64,000 nt of DNA from Adenophora triphylla var. japonica (taxonomy: Eukaryota > Streptophyta > Magnoliopsida > Asterales > Campanulaceae): positions 124,001 through 188,000 of the forward strand of contig JAFEMH010001302.1 in NCBI GenBank assembly GCA_022495995.1, in the 5' to 3' direction. The position numbers and the translations under genes were made by a program. Positions 33,224 through 45,300 of this stretch are shown here, in pieces (position 1 is the first letter of the stretch; every line of letters starts with the position of its first letter). The notes under the pieces were generated by a model that saw only the letters and a list, made by a program, of their open reading frames with translations, was not told where the DNA came from and did not search any database.

Positions 33224-34172
33224 GGCTTCGTTTGTTTCAACATAAAATGTTTTCCAAAAAATGATTTCCTGTAAAATATTTTTCAAAAAAATGAAGATGT
33301 TTTTCCGAAAAATGAAGATGTTTTTCAAAAAATGAGATAAATTTGTTTTCGACTGTTTGATAAGGAAAATGTTTTCCAAAAAAATTTCCATGTGTTTAAT
33401 GAAAATATTTTTCAATAAAAACACAATTTGAGATAAGTTGAAAAAGATTGGGTGGGGAGTTGTTAAAAAAAAAAAAAAAAAAAGATTAAATTTTTTTGAC
33501 CCAATGGGGGATGGGGTGGGGGGCATGGGATGGGGAGTGGAGTGGGGAGTTGTTAAAAATAAATTTAGAATGATTAACTTTTTTTTGACCCAACAGGTGG
33601 GGGGCATGGGGTGGTGAGGTGGGGAGTTGTTAAAAATAAATTTAAAATGATTAAATTTTTTTTTTACCCAACGGGTGGGGGGCATGGGTGGAGAGTTGTT
33701 AAAACTAAATTTAAAATGATTAAATTTTTTTTACCCTAGGGGTGGGGGGTTTTGGGGGCATGGGGTGGTGGGGAGGGGAGTGAGGTGGAGATTTATTTGA
33801 AATGATTAAATTTTTTTTGACCCAATGGGGGTAGGGGTGGGGGTGGGGGAAGTAGTTAAAATAAATTTAAAATGAGGAAGTAAAATTTTGTATCTTGTGA
33901 AATATGAGTTGTACTTGAAGGGCATCATTTTCCGAAAAATTGTTTACTTAGAAAAAATCTGTAAGTCATTTTACAAAAAATCTGTAAGTCATTTTACTTA
34001 GAAAAAGGGCGTAAAATGTTTTTCGGAAAACGTTTTCTCCATTTTTCGAAAAACAATCAAACACCAGAAAATGGGAAAAACATTTTTCGAAAAATAACCA
34101 AACACCAAAAAACAAATTATTTTTACAGAAAATATTTTCTGAAAAACGTCTTACGTCAAAACAAAAGGAGCC
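33224..34172. mobile_element. G-rich PIF/Harbinger-like non-autonomous element, copy 2
   Basis: A 949-bp element, GGCTTCGTTTGTTT...AACAAAAGGAGCC, flanked by TTA on both sides (33221-33223, 34173-34175). A TTA duplication and a GGC-starting terminal repeat fit PIF/Harbinger (Tourist-like) elements. The interior repeats GACCCAAYGGGGGTGGGG and GTTGTTAAAAATAAATTTAA units, as in copy 1. No transposase. Confidence 0.7.
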
Positions 34173-34175
34173 TTA

Positions 34176-36021
34176 ATTAATTTAATGACTGTCAAATAAG
34201 AGAAAAAGCAGGACAAGAACTTTCAGCTTTGGTGGTCAAAAGTAAATTTCTAAGCTTTAAGTTAATACTGGCAAGACTTGCCAAAGTGAATACAGAAATG
34301 AAATGGTTCAGAGAATGGGTTTAAATAACAGAAAGAATGCATCCTGACATTGTAAAATAAACAGTAGCTTGCCCCCAAAAAGCCAAAAGAGAGATGAAAC
34401 AACAAAACAAGGATTAGAAAAAAGAAAACAGAGGATAAAAATAGATACTCTTTCCGACCCAAAATAAATTAAAAGTGTGAGATCACTCACATGGTTTACA
34501 TTGTCAAGATTGACTTAGTGTAGGATTTGTTACTTTCTAAATATTAGTATAATTAAGTAAATAGTGTTAATTATATAATTTAATTTTTTATTTAATTTAC
34601 TAACATATTAATCTAGTTTTCGTGTTTAGTATGTATCTTTGTTTATTTTACAGATATTTCTCACACGAGAAAGGAAAACCAAGATAAGGAAAGAATTGTC
34701 TTGATTGACAAAAATTTAAGAAAGATATGAGTCAAATTAAGAAAAATCTACACAAGCAAATCACTTATTACAATTAAGGAATTTCATTCTTATAAAAGAA
34801 GACTCGGGGTATCATTGTTCTTCATGCATTTTACGAAGCACAAACTGAGAATCAAAAAGTATTTCATTGTGAGAGATTATTTTTAGTCTTTTAGTTATTT
34901 AGTTTCTTCTCTTTACCTTTGTTTCTTTGTAATCAAACGTGATTGAGTCTTATAAAGCGAAGTTTTTAATTGTTTACAGCAAGTTGATGAATAAAAATGG
35001 TAAACCATAGTTTCAAAACCGTTTTTACAGCTTTCAGTATTCATTATTCCGCTGTAAGCCTTGGTGCTATGACATCAGGACCCCAATTTCTTTCATAAAT
35101 GTTCAGAAAAAGAAAATCGAGAATCAAAGTAAATACTCCCTCCATCCCAAAAAGAATATTCAAATTTAATCTTGATTAAGAACAAAAATAGTGCAGATTC
35201 TTTTGTAAATAACAGAGGGACAAGTAATAAGAACAGCAAGCAAGGACTCCCTTCGTCTCATTTTAAGCGGTACTAACTTTTTAAACATGGTGATTAAAAA
35301 AATGAGATAGGAAAAAGGTGCCGTGAGTATAAAAATTAAAGTAGGAGAAAAAATAAGTGAAAGGAAGAATGAAAATTCTTTGTCATTTCGAATAGTTTGA
35401 TTTGGGGTGTGATAGACCAAAAGAAAAATAAGTCACATTACGCAATAAATTTCGAGTACACAAGTAGGAAGGGGGTAAATGTGGCAAAATCGAGCCCAAC
35501 CACTACAACAGAAGAACAGTGTCTAGCTCGTTGCAGCAGTAGTGCTCGGTCCCACCTAACAATAGGTACCAAAACTTACCTATGCAATATCTAAGCATAT
35601 ATTTTGATCTTAGTTGTGCAATCCGATATCAAAACAATTTTAGGCTAATTTATAATTCTAATAAATATCTAAAAATTGTTATTGATATTATTTATAATGG
35701 TATATCAATAACAAGTTTTAATAAAATTTTATTAAGATAATTAAATTAACCTCAATGGAAGCAAAGAGAGAGAGAGAAGGGTGCATTGATAATCAAATGT
35801 CTAACTAAAATTCTCAAATATAAACTAAAACCCTGAGAAAATAAATAAAAATAAAACCAACAAAAAAACAATATTTCAGTAGTTCACAACAACAAAATGG
35901 AAGCAAAGAAAGCACCCTCTGCCTAGAAATGTCTGCAAGCTAAGTCAATGAAATAAAGTCAAATCTACCTGGTCAATAACAAGCTACATCAAAATAAAAC
36001 AAGATCCACCATATTTTTACC
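34176..36021. other. Intergenic region 3' of AHL
   Basis: 1.8 kb without a gene. 34517-35090 has LTR-like features (TGTAGGATTT start, TATAAAAGAAGACTCGGGG at 34793-34811, transcribed-looking T-rich part), but I could not fix an end or duplication. CTCCCTCC (35137) and CTCCCTTCG (35249) are single Stowaway-type ends. A GA run lies at 35766-35780. Confidence 0.5.
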
Positions 36022-36351
36022 TCATTCCTCCATAGGCGCGGACACATTGATATCAGGAGAAGCTCTTTGTTGCATAGCATGTTCAACACCTTTCCATGTT
36101 GGAGTAATGTTTGATGCAGGAATTGGATTATAGCTTGAGTTGTAATTAGCTGCTTCTGATCCATGGGTGGTAACGTGCGGTTGAGGAAGCGGAGATGGAA
36201 AGATAGTTCCATTAGGAGATGCTTGTGAGACTGGCAATGCTAGAAAAGCCGGAGCGGAGTTCTCACGAGAAGATGCTGATCTAGGCCCGTACGGTTTTCT
36301 TTTCTTTTGCTCCTTACCGCCATGTGACATATTGAAGCTTCCCACCACCAT
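36022..36351 (-). CDS. AHL: AHL exon 5 (last)
   Basis: 330 nt including TGA, encoding MVVGSFNMSHGGKEQKKRK and the Ser/Pro/Asn-rich tail ending SAPMEE. Acceptor TTGGCAG. It is separated from exon 4 by a 6555-bp intron holding a copia insertion. Confidence 0.93.
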   Translation of the reverse strand: MVVGSFNMSHGGKEQKKRKPYGPRSASSRENSAPAFLALPVSQASPNGTIFPSPLPQPHVTTHGSEAANYNSSYNPIPASNITPTWKGVEHAMQQRASPDINVSAPMEE

Positions 36352-39300
36352 CTGCCAATTCAAACAAAACCACACATCAATTTTAAGGGGTAAAGATGGA
36401 ATTTGTACGCAGTGACAAAGCCAGGAGTTTTTGCAAAGTGGGCAAGATTGTTTGATTAGAAAAAAAAAAAACATAGTTATCATTTTAGACATTTGAAATA
36501 CAAGGGGGTCAAGAAGATATCATGGTACAAATTTTGCCAAAAATATAGGGGGTCGGAATAGAAGGAAATAATATTTTTATTGTCATTTTCTGAAATTAAG
36601 AGATACTAAAATGACATTTCCCAAGGGGGTTGAGTGACCCATCTCTCCAACGTGGCTTTGCCACTCTACACGGGTATTTTTTTTTTCAGTGAAGCAGATT
36701 AAGAAATGGCTTGGAGTCAAAGGGTTCTTGGTCAATCAAGATCTGATGTCCCTTTCAATACCAGCGGTCAGGGGTTCGAACCCCTCCAAATGCAATTTCT
36801 ATCACTTTCAAGTTTCACTCCTCTTGTAATAGATTAAGTCATTCATTAATAAATAAATAAACAATTTTTTCATTTAAAAAAAAATGGCTGAGACATACTA
36901 TTTTTGAAGTAGGGTTGTTCACTCGAGCCAAGGAACCTATTTAAGAGCTTCACTTGAATATTTCATGAAACCAACTATAAACAAGCCAAGCTCGAGCTTC
37001 ACTTGAACCAAAGTCAAACATATCATTAGAAAGCACCCATTCCATCCCAAAACATGTATTTCTCTTTCACTTTTAGAAAGATTTGTGGCCCAGGACCTTT
37101 ATATGTTATAGGCAAAGTTCGACAATTCTCGATGTGATATAATGTCTCTAGTGGACTTATTATCGGGTGGCTCGGAGCAACATCGTGGGCCGTGGGCCTG
37201 CACGTGTAACGAGTCTGCTCTGATACTATCATAAAGTCTGAGGTTCCACCTTAAAACCAATTAGTGATAAGGGGAATAGCCCAGGATCTTTATAATTTAT
37301 AAGTAAAGTTCGTCAATTCTCGATGTGGAATAATGTCTCTAACAAATATGTGTGAGAGGGAAACGATAATGAGATTCTTGATTCACCAACAAAGGGTAAA
37401 TGGTACGAAAGGAAACAAATTAATGTGAATTGCTTTCTTTGAACTCATGTAAGTCAAAGTGAGACTTATTTTGGAACGGAAGAGTAAACATCTTGTTGTC
37501 TAATGTGCATACATGGAAGATGGAACATCAAAGGTTAATGAATAAAGTCTAATAAAGTAGTACATGTATCTCTTAAAGTCATATAAGTTAGAGATCATGA
37601 AAAGTCATATAAGTTAGAGATCATGAAAAGTCATTCTAGAATTATCTTATGTCTAGTATAAATAGTCATGTAATTGTTGATGCAAAGTATGAGTTGAGAA
37701 ATACAAAATATAGTTTCGCTTCTACATCTCCTACTCCATATAATTTCAGCCCTTATAATACATTCTTTGCCACCTTCCAATCCTAACAAGTGGTATCAGA
37801 GCTTCGGTTCTGTTGAAGGTAGTTAAAAAAAAAAATTCAGTTTGTCAATATGGCGAACTCGAGTGATTCACCTCCTATTCCAATATTTGCCGGTGAGAAT
37901 TACGATCATTGGGTAGTGAAGATGAGAACAATCTTTATTTCCAAAGATTTGTGGGAATACATTGAAGATGGTTTTGAAGAACCCGAAAATCCGAGGGCAT
38001 TTGATGATGTAGGAAAGAAGAAATTGAAGGAGGATCGAAAGAAGGATGCAAAGGCTCTCTCATTTCTCCAACAAGGTGTCTCAACGGAGTTGTTTCCAAG
38101 AATTATGGGAGCAACCACTTCTAAAGAAGCATGGGAGATTCTAGAAAGGGAGTTCCAAGGCGATTTGAAGGTAAAAAAATGTTAATCTTCAAACTTTTAG
38201 GAGAGAGTTGGAGAATTTGAAAATGAAAGAGAATGAAAGTATTAAGGATTATTATACTAGAGTGACGGATATCATTAATCAAATGCGAGGGCTTGGTGAA
38301 GCGGTTGAAGATAGTAGAGTTGTTGAAAAAATTCTTGTTAGTTTGCCTCCTAAATTTGATGCTATGGTGTCTATTATTGAGGAAACTAAGGATATTGCTT
38401 CCTTGACCGTTCAAGAGTTGATGGGCTCTTTAAAGGCTCATGAGAAGAGGTTAGAAAGACACTCCGAAAAGTCAATTGAGAGTGCTTTCCAATCTAAGCT
38501 CAATTTGGGTGAGAAAGTTATTGAAAAAAATGGTGAAAGGAGTGATAAAAAAGGAGTCATTTAGAGGCGGTAGAAATGGTGGCGGCCAAAGTAGAGGTCG
38601 TGGTAGAGTCTTTATTGGAGGTGGAAGACATAATTTTGATGGGGGTAGACAAAATTTTGAGCGTGGTGGAAATTCACAAAATTCTCAAGGTTGTAAAATT
38701 TGTGAAAAAATGGTCATAGTATTGATGATTGTTGGTTCAAAGGCAAGCCAAAGTGTTATCGTTGTCAAAAATTTGGGCATAAGGAGGAGTGTAGGGTGAA
38801 AAATCCACAACAAACGGCAAATTTTTTGGAGGAAAAAGAAAGTGAAGGTAATATGTTTTATGCTTGTCAAAGTGCATCGAAGTACAAGAATGATGTGTGG
38901 TATTTGGATAGCGGTTGTAGCAATCATATGACCGGAGATAAATCAATTTTTGTGGCTATGGATACTTCCATAAATTCACAAGTGAAGATGGGAAATGGAG
39001 CTATGGCAAAGGCGCAAGGAAAGGGTACAATTTGTGTGCAAACAAAGAAGGGGTCCAAGTATATTCATGATGTTTTGCTTGTTTCGGAGTTGGATCAAAA
39101 TTTGTTGAGTGTGGGGTAGCTTGTGGAGCATGGTTACATGGTGAATTTCAAAGATAATTGTTGCAATATTTTTGATAAAAATGATGCACAACAGTTGGTT
39201 GTTTGTATCAAGATGGAGAGAAATCGAAGTTTTCCGCTTATTTTCAAGTACGGTGAAAATATGGCTTTAAAAGCTCACATTCTTGAAGATTCGTGGTTAT

Positions 39301-42300
39301 GGCATAAAAGGCTCGGGCATTTGAATTTTCATAGTCTCAAGATGCTTCAACAAAAGAACATGGCTCAAGGTCTTTCGAAGATTGAGGAGGTTCATGGAGT
39401 ATGTGAAGGATGTGCTCTTGGGAAACATCATCGTGAATCTTTTCCGAAAGGTGGAGCATGGCGTGCAAAGGAAAAATTGGAGCTTGTTCATACGGATGTG
39501 TGTGATCCAATGGAAAATCCAACTCATGCCAACAATAGGTACTTTATTCTCTTTATTGATGATTTTACTCGCATGACTTGGGTTTACTTCATGAAGCAAA
39601 AATCTGAGATGTTCTACATTTTTAAGAAATTTAAGGCTCTTGTTGAAAAACAAAGCGGACATTTTATTAAATTTCTTAGAAGTGATAGAGGCAAAGAATA
39701 TAATAATAATGAGTTTGACAAGTTTTGTGAGGATGAAGGGATTGATAGGCAACTCACAGTTCGTTATACTCCGCAACAAAATGGAGTAAGTGAACGGAAG
39801 AATCAAACAGTTGAAGAAATGAGCAAGTCTATGCTTCATGCAAAAGGATTGTCAAAGAGTTTTTGGGGTGAAGCTGTGAATACGGCTGTGTACTTGATTA
39901 ATAGAAGTCCCACAATGGCCTTATACAACAAAACACCATTCGAAGCTTGGAGTGGAAGAAAGCCATCATTGAGGCACTTGAAGGTGTTCGGGTGTATTTG
40001 CTATTCGCAGGTTCCGAAAGAAAAAAGAAGAAAGTTGGATGAAGCAAGTGAAAAGTGTATCTTTATTGGGTACAGTTCCATGTCTAAAGGCTATCGAGTT
40101 TGGAGCTTGAAAGATAACAAAGTGTTGATCAGTCGAGATGTGTTGTTCGATGAAAATGCTTCTTGGGACTGGAAGAAAAAGGAAACTAGAAATGGTGGAG
40201 TTTTTCAAGATAATAGTGAAAGTGATGTTGAAAATGAAGATGAAAATGTTGAAGATGAAGTTCATTCCGTTCCAAATGAAAGTCCACCAGATTCACCAAA
40301 TAATTCAAGTCCAAGTTCAAGTTCATCCTTTCCCAGTTCTGCAGGAAGAAGGGGGAGTTTGCAAGAAATAATGGCAAGATGCAACTTTTGTGTCTTGGAA
40401 CCAGAAAATTTTGAAGAAGCTTTCAAGGAGAATGATTGGAGAAAAGCCATGGAAGAAGAGATTCAAGCCATCGAGAAGAACAAGACTTGGGAGCTAGTTG
40501 ACAAGCCGAAAGAAAAGGAGATCATTGGAGTAAAATGGGTCTACAAAGTGAAGTTGAATCCGGATGGTTCGGTCAAGAGAAAGAAGGCAAGGTTGGTGGC
40601 TAAAGTCTATACACAACAGCCCGGAGTTGATTTTAATGAAACTTTTGCTCCGGTGGCTAGGCTTGATACCATTCGAGCTCTTATTTCAATAGCAGCACAA
40701 AAATCATGGAAGCTCTATCAATTGGATGTTAAATCAGCCTTTTTGAATGGAGAATTGGAGGAAGAAATCTATGTGGAGCAGCCACAAGGTTTCATGCACA
40801 AAGGTGAAGAGAACAAAGTGTACAAGTTGAAGAAAGCGTTATATACGGGTTGAAGCAAGCACCTCGTGCTTGGTATAGCAATATTGACTCTTATTTTGCT
40901 CAAAAGGGGTTCGAGAAGAGCAAAAGTGAGCCAACTTTGTTCGTGAAAACAGAAGGCACATCTATTCTCATTGTTGCTCTTTATGTTGATGATTTGCTTT
41001 ATACCGGTAACAATGAGAAGATGATTCTTGATTTTAAGAAGGATATGATGAAAAAATATGAGACGAATGATATGGGTTTGCTAGATCATTTTCTTGGTAT
41101 GGAAATTTATCAAAATAAAGATGGTGTATTTATTTGCCAAAAGAAGTATGCTGAATATATTTTGGCAAAGTTTGGGATGGATGATTGCAATCCTACGGCA
41201 ACACCTCTCATTGTGAGTGAGAAGTTGTTGAAAGATGATGGTGCGAAAAAGGTTGATGCCTCTCTCTATAGGAGTTTGGTTGGAAACTTATTGTACCTCA
41301 CGGCTACAAGGCCGGATATAATGTTTGGTACAAGTTTATTGTCAAGATTTATGCAAGATCCAAGTCAAAACCATTTTGGAGCGGCAAAGAGATTGTTGAG
41401 ATATATTAGGGGAACTACAAATTTTCGCATCAAGTATGAGAAGAAACCAAGAGTGAAGTTGTTTGGTTATTGTGATAGTGATTGGGGAGGTTGTGTTGAT
41501 GATATGAAGAGCACCTCTGGTTATGCATTTTCACTTGGTTCGGGTATGATTTCTTGGTCTTCAAAGAAACAAAAATCAGTGGCTCAATCCTCAGCCGAAG
41601 CTGAGTATGTTTCAGCTGCTATAGCTACTTCTCAAGCTATATCGTTGAGAAGAATTTTGGAGGATGTTGGTAAGTGTCAAAAGGATGCTACTACAGTTTT
41701 TTGTGACAATAAATCTGCAATTGCTATGGCGAAGAATCCAATTTATCACAGTCGGACTCGTCATATTGCAATTAAACATCATTTCATTCGAGAAGCCATT
41801 GAAGAAGGTGAGATCGAGCTCAACTATTGCAAGAGTGAGGAGCAAGTGGCGGACATTTTTACAAAGGCACTTCCAAGAGAAAAGTTCCAACAATTAAGGG
41901 AGCTTCTTGGAGTTGTGGCAGTACATTAAGGGGGAGTATGTTGTCTAATGTGCATACATGGAAGATGGAACGTCAAAGGTTAATGAATAAAGTCTAATAA
42001 AGTAGTACATGTATCTCTTAAAGTCATATAAGTTAGAGATCATGAAAAGTCATATAAGTTAGAGATCATGAAAAGTCATTCTAGAATTATCTTATGTCTA
42101 GTATAAATAGTCATGTAATTGTTGATGCAAAGTATGAGTTGAGAAATACAAAATATAGTTTCTCTTCTACATCTCCTACTCCATATAATTTCAGCCCTTA
42201 TAATACATTCTTTACTACCTTCCGATCCTAACACATCTACACACAAAAGGTTCAAATTTTGTGATCACTTGAATGTATGAGACTCGAGCCTAGAATCATG

Positions 42301-45300
42301 TTGGAGCTTACCTAGAACCCAACAAAATCTAGCTCAATGCACATTGAGTATTTGGTTTATCATGAGAAACGATTTCAGAAAGGAGTCAGAGAGAGGTGTT
42401 CTACAGATTGTAACACTAAAGAACATCCAACACATTTTCATTATTAAGTTCTCCTTTTCCTGAACCCATGAATAATACTCCGTCCCTAAATACGTGTCAA
42501 ATTTTGAATTTGAGAGAAATTTAAGAAAGTTGTCTTTTAAACAATTTTAGTATACATAATTAGGATATTTGCTAAAAGTGAATTTAATAAATTCTTTAAG
42601 AATAGACTCATTTAGTGATGGAGGGAGTAGTAAATTACTCCCTTAGTCCCATATATGTCGCATTTGATTTGTAACTTTCTTAAAGAATGTGCTTTACTTG
42701 TTGGGTATTACTTGAACAACGATAAAATTGCGCTAAGACTATTTCATTATTTTGGGACGGACTAAAAAGGAAAGTATGACATTAATTATGGGACCGAGGG
42801 AGTATCAGATACTATCTATTCAGCAGGCTGAATTTTTTATCGTCACGCAATTAATGTAAAAGTTAAGCGCAAGAGGATGTTTAATGGCAAGTAAGGAAGT
42901 TCTTACTTGGATAGGGCCAGCAGCCCTCAGCATGCCCGCAATGCCACCACCAATCACACGACCATCTGGACCAGCCAAAGAAACACTTAATGAACCACTT
43001 CTTGCTCTAATGCCGTTCTTTTCTTCAAGTGTATATGACCCTGTTAAAGCCAAAATCTCAAAGCGGCCCTGCGTCAAATTATATACTTAGAATTAGACTT
43101 TCAAAACTTGAACATATTATCTGTTTATATGGAGCAAGTTATTTACTTGCGGATGTGAAAAAAAGTGCAGCAAGATAAGACGATGGAGAATATACACCCG
43201 CGGTGAAGCTAGGAAATTTTTGAAAGATGGGAAAAATCCTTTTCAGTTTTCACTAATTAAAAGGGGGCAAAGATTTTAGTGCATTTTTTTTCTATACATA
43301 AACGGGATCAAGTCATAATAAATTGCAAAAACCTAAAATATTTACACTAGCAAGAAACCATTTGTTTGAATGTACCTCCAACAGTGATGTACACAAACCA
43401 TGATTGTTACTTCTGACACAAAAAGATCGTAACAAAGTGAAAACTTAAAATTGGCACAACACAGCTAAAGCTTCGTTCTTAACCGCCCTAAAGTTATCAG
43501 CCCAATCTTTTCCGAACAAAAAAATAAAAATAAAAAATCACAAATATAATTGCACAAGGTAAATGCTATAAAGAAAAATGTAGATTTTGAAGATATGCTA
43601 GTATTTGCTAGTATTTTGCAGCCCATACTATTTCTCCAAGTAAATAAAAGTTAGGGGAAGATTCAACGCCCAAGACCAAGGATCCACTGTGCCACTTCAA
43701 AGTCATGGGATTGAAAAGTGAAGCTTGTAATGGGATATCACAGAAGTACTGCAATTATTATATGTGGCTAATGGAAGGATCAAACAGGAGATGATTTTAC
43801 ATGAGAGACTGACCAAAGAAAGGGGTAACATACAAGTTTCATTAGCAGGTATTTCAATCACTCGTGCAGTTTGATTGCCGCCAGAAAGAGGACTAATTAA
43901 TTTTCACCCAAATAAACTTTATGCTTAATAGGAACCTTCGAGCCCTAGGTAAAATCTAAAGTCATTGCATTTAAATGACCAAAATGCATAAAAGCGAGCT
44001 AAAAATCAAGATAGGGAGGTGGAAAATGAAGTCAAGATTAATAAAGTGGAGAACTATGTCCACAGTGTTTTGTGATAGGCATGCCTTTTTAGTTTGAAGG
44101 AAGGAAACTTCTGCAAAAACCACCAACAATTTTTCAACATGATGTCAAGATTAATTTAGACATTCATTTAGGGACAAAGGGAGTACATAACAATGTAGAG
44201 CATACTAACTTCACGAGTTAGAATGCAATAACAATTTCAACATGAGAAGCATATAGGAAAGTTGGTTAGGATAGAGAAGTCCGAGTGAGGGTGTGGGTTT
44301 GGCCCGAACCAGATATGGACCATATTAGAGGTTTCATCCTCTAAAACCAAGTCCTCAAGGAGTGGCTCAGTGGTAGAGCGAAGCCTTACAATGTGTGAGG
44401 TCTAGGGTTCGATCTCTTCCAATGCCTCCTACGGACACCATAATATTAATAAGAGGACAAGTGGAGAACCACTATTGATTGTCTTTTTGTAAAAAAAAAA
44501 AAAACCAATTGGTTGTAAGTGGATTAGCTCCTTAAGTCCATATACAAGCTAGTCAATGTTTAGTTATTAGTCACTATGGGGTTTAGCGGGTTCTAAGTTC
44601 CAGCACACCTCTTCACATGCAACCCGGTGATCGAACAAAGAAAATGCAGGCCCAATGCCACTTAAGAGGTAGGAGGTTCAGAAAAGACGAAGGCACGAGG
44701 TAGTTGCGAAGCTACCTTAAGGCCATAGGGTTCGATTGATCCCCTTTATATTCAGGAAATATCTTTATAGAACATACAAAATGTACACTAAAATACCAAA
44801 TTTGTAAATTTCGACCCCCCTTCACTTGTGGTAAAATTTGTATCATATTGTCATTTTGACCACCTTTGTGCCAATTTATAATATGATAAGTATAATAATA
44901 TTCGTTAAGCAATCTTGATCCCCTTTGAATTTTTTTTGGCTTCGTCGAGTTCAACTAATAGTGTATAGCTAGAGATGATACCAACAAAACAATATTGACA
45001 CTAATAACTTCACCAATAGCATCTGACAACAATGTCAACACGCTTAATATCTAAGAAAATCAGATAGGATACAAAAGTTGAGAAAAGCCTGAGTGCAGGT
45101 GTGATACATGAAGTATCTTCTCAAGTCCATACAAAATGCTGAGGGTCAAGCACGAGGATTATCAATTTTTTTATACTAACATAACATGTAAGAAAAGTAG
45201 ATTTGATAGAGTAAAGCAAAACCCAAGTGAGAAAATTAGAAAAAAAGATAAAGAAGAAGAGAGAATCCCGTGTTTGAATGGCAACATGGATTGAACCAGT

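Larger units (their letters stand above)
37494..42233 (+). mobile_element. Ty1/copia element inside AHL intron 4
   Basis: A 4740-bp element with two 295-bp LTRs (37494-37788, 41939-42233), duplication CATCT (37489-37493, 42234-42238), PBS TGGTATCAGAGC (37791-37802) and PPT AAGGGGGAGTA (41928-41938). I count five differences between the LTRs. It runs antisense to AHL. Domain order gag, protease, integrase, RT, RNase H. The polyprotein is nearly whole but has frameshifts near 38180, 38560 and 40850 and a stop at 39117. Confidence 0.95.
42239..42906. other. AHL intron 4, part next to exon 4
   Basis: Contains two back-to-back Stowaway-type MITEs (42478-42627 and 42638-42802) and otherwise unremarkable AT-rich DNA. 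Confidence 0.7.

Noticed and set aside
33221..33685. 154-codon minus ORF rich in Pro and Phe
   Set aside because: Runs through the G-rich minisatellite of the Harbinger-like element; no domain, no start context.
34517..35090. Another solo LTR
   Set aside because: TATA-like and LTR-like composition, but no end pair or duplication found; left as a note in the intergenic entry.
36770..36784. Possible tRNA gene
   Set aside because: Only the B box/T-arm is convincing; no acceptor stem or anticodon arm can be formed.
44351..44504. tRNA gene from A and B boxes
   Set aside because: Poly-A tail, flanking repeat and lack of cloverleaf point to a SINE.
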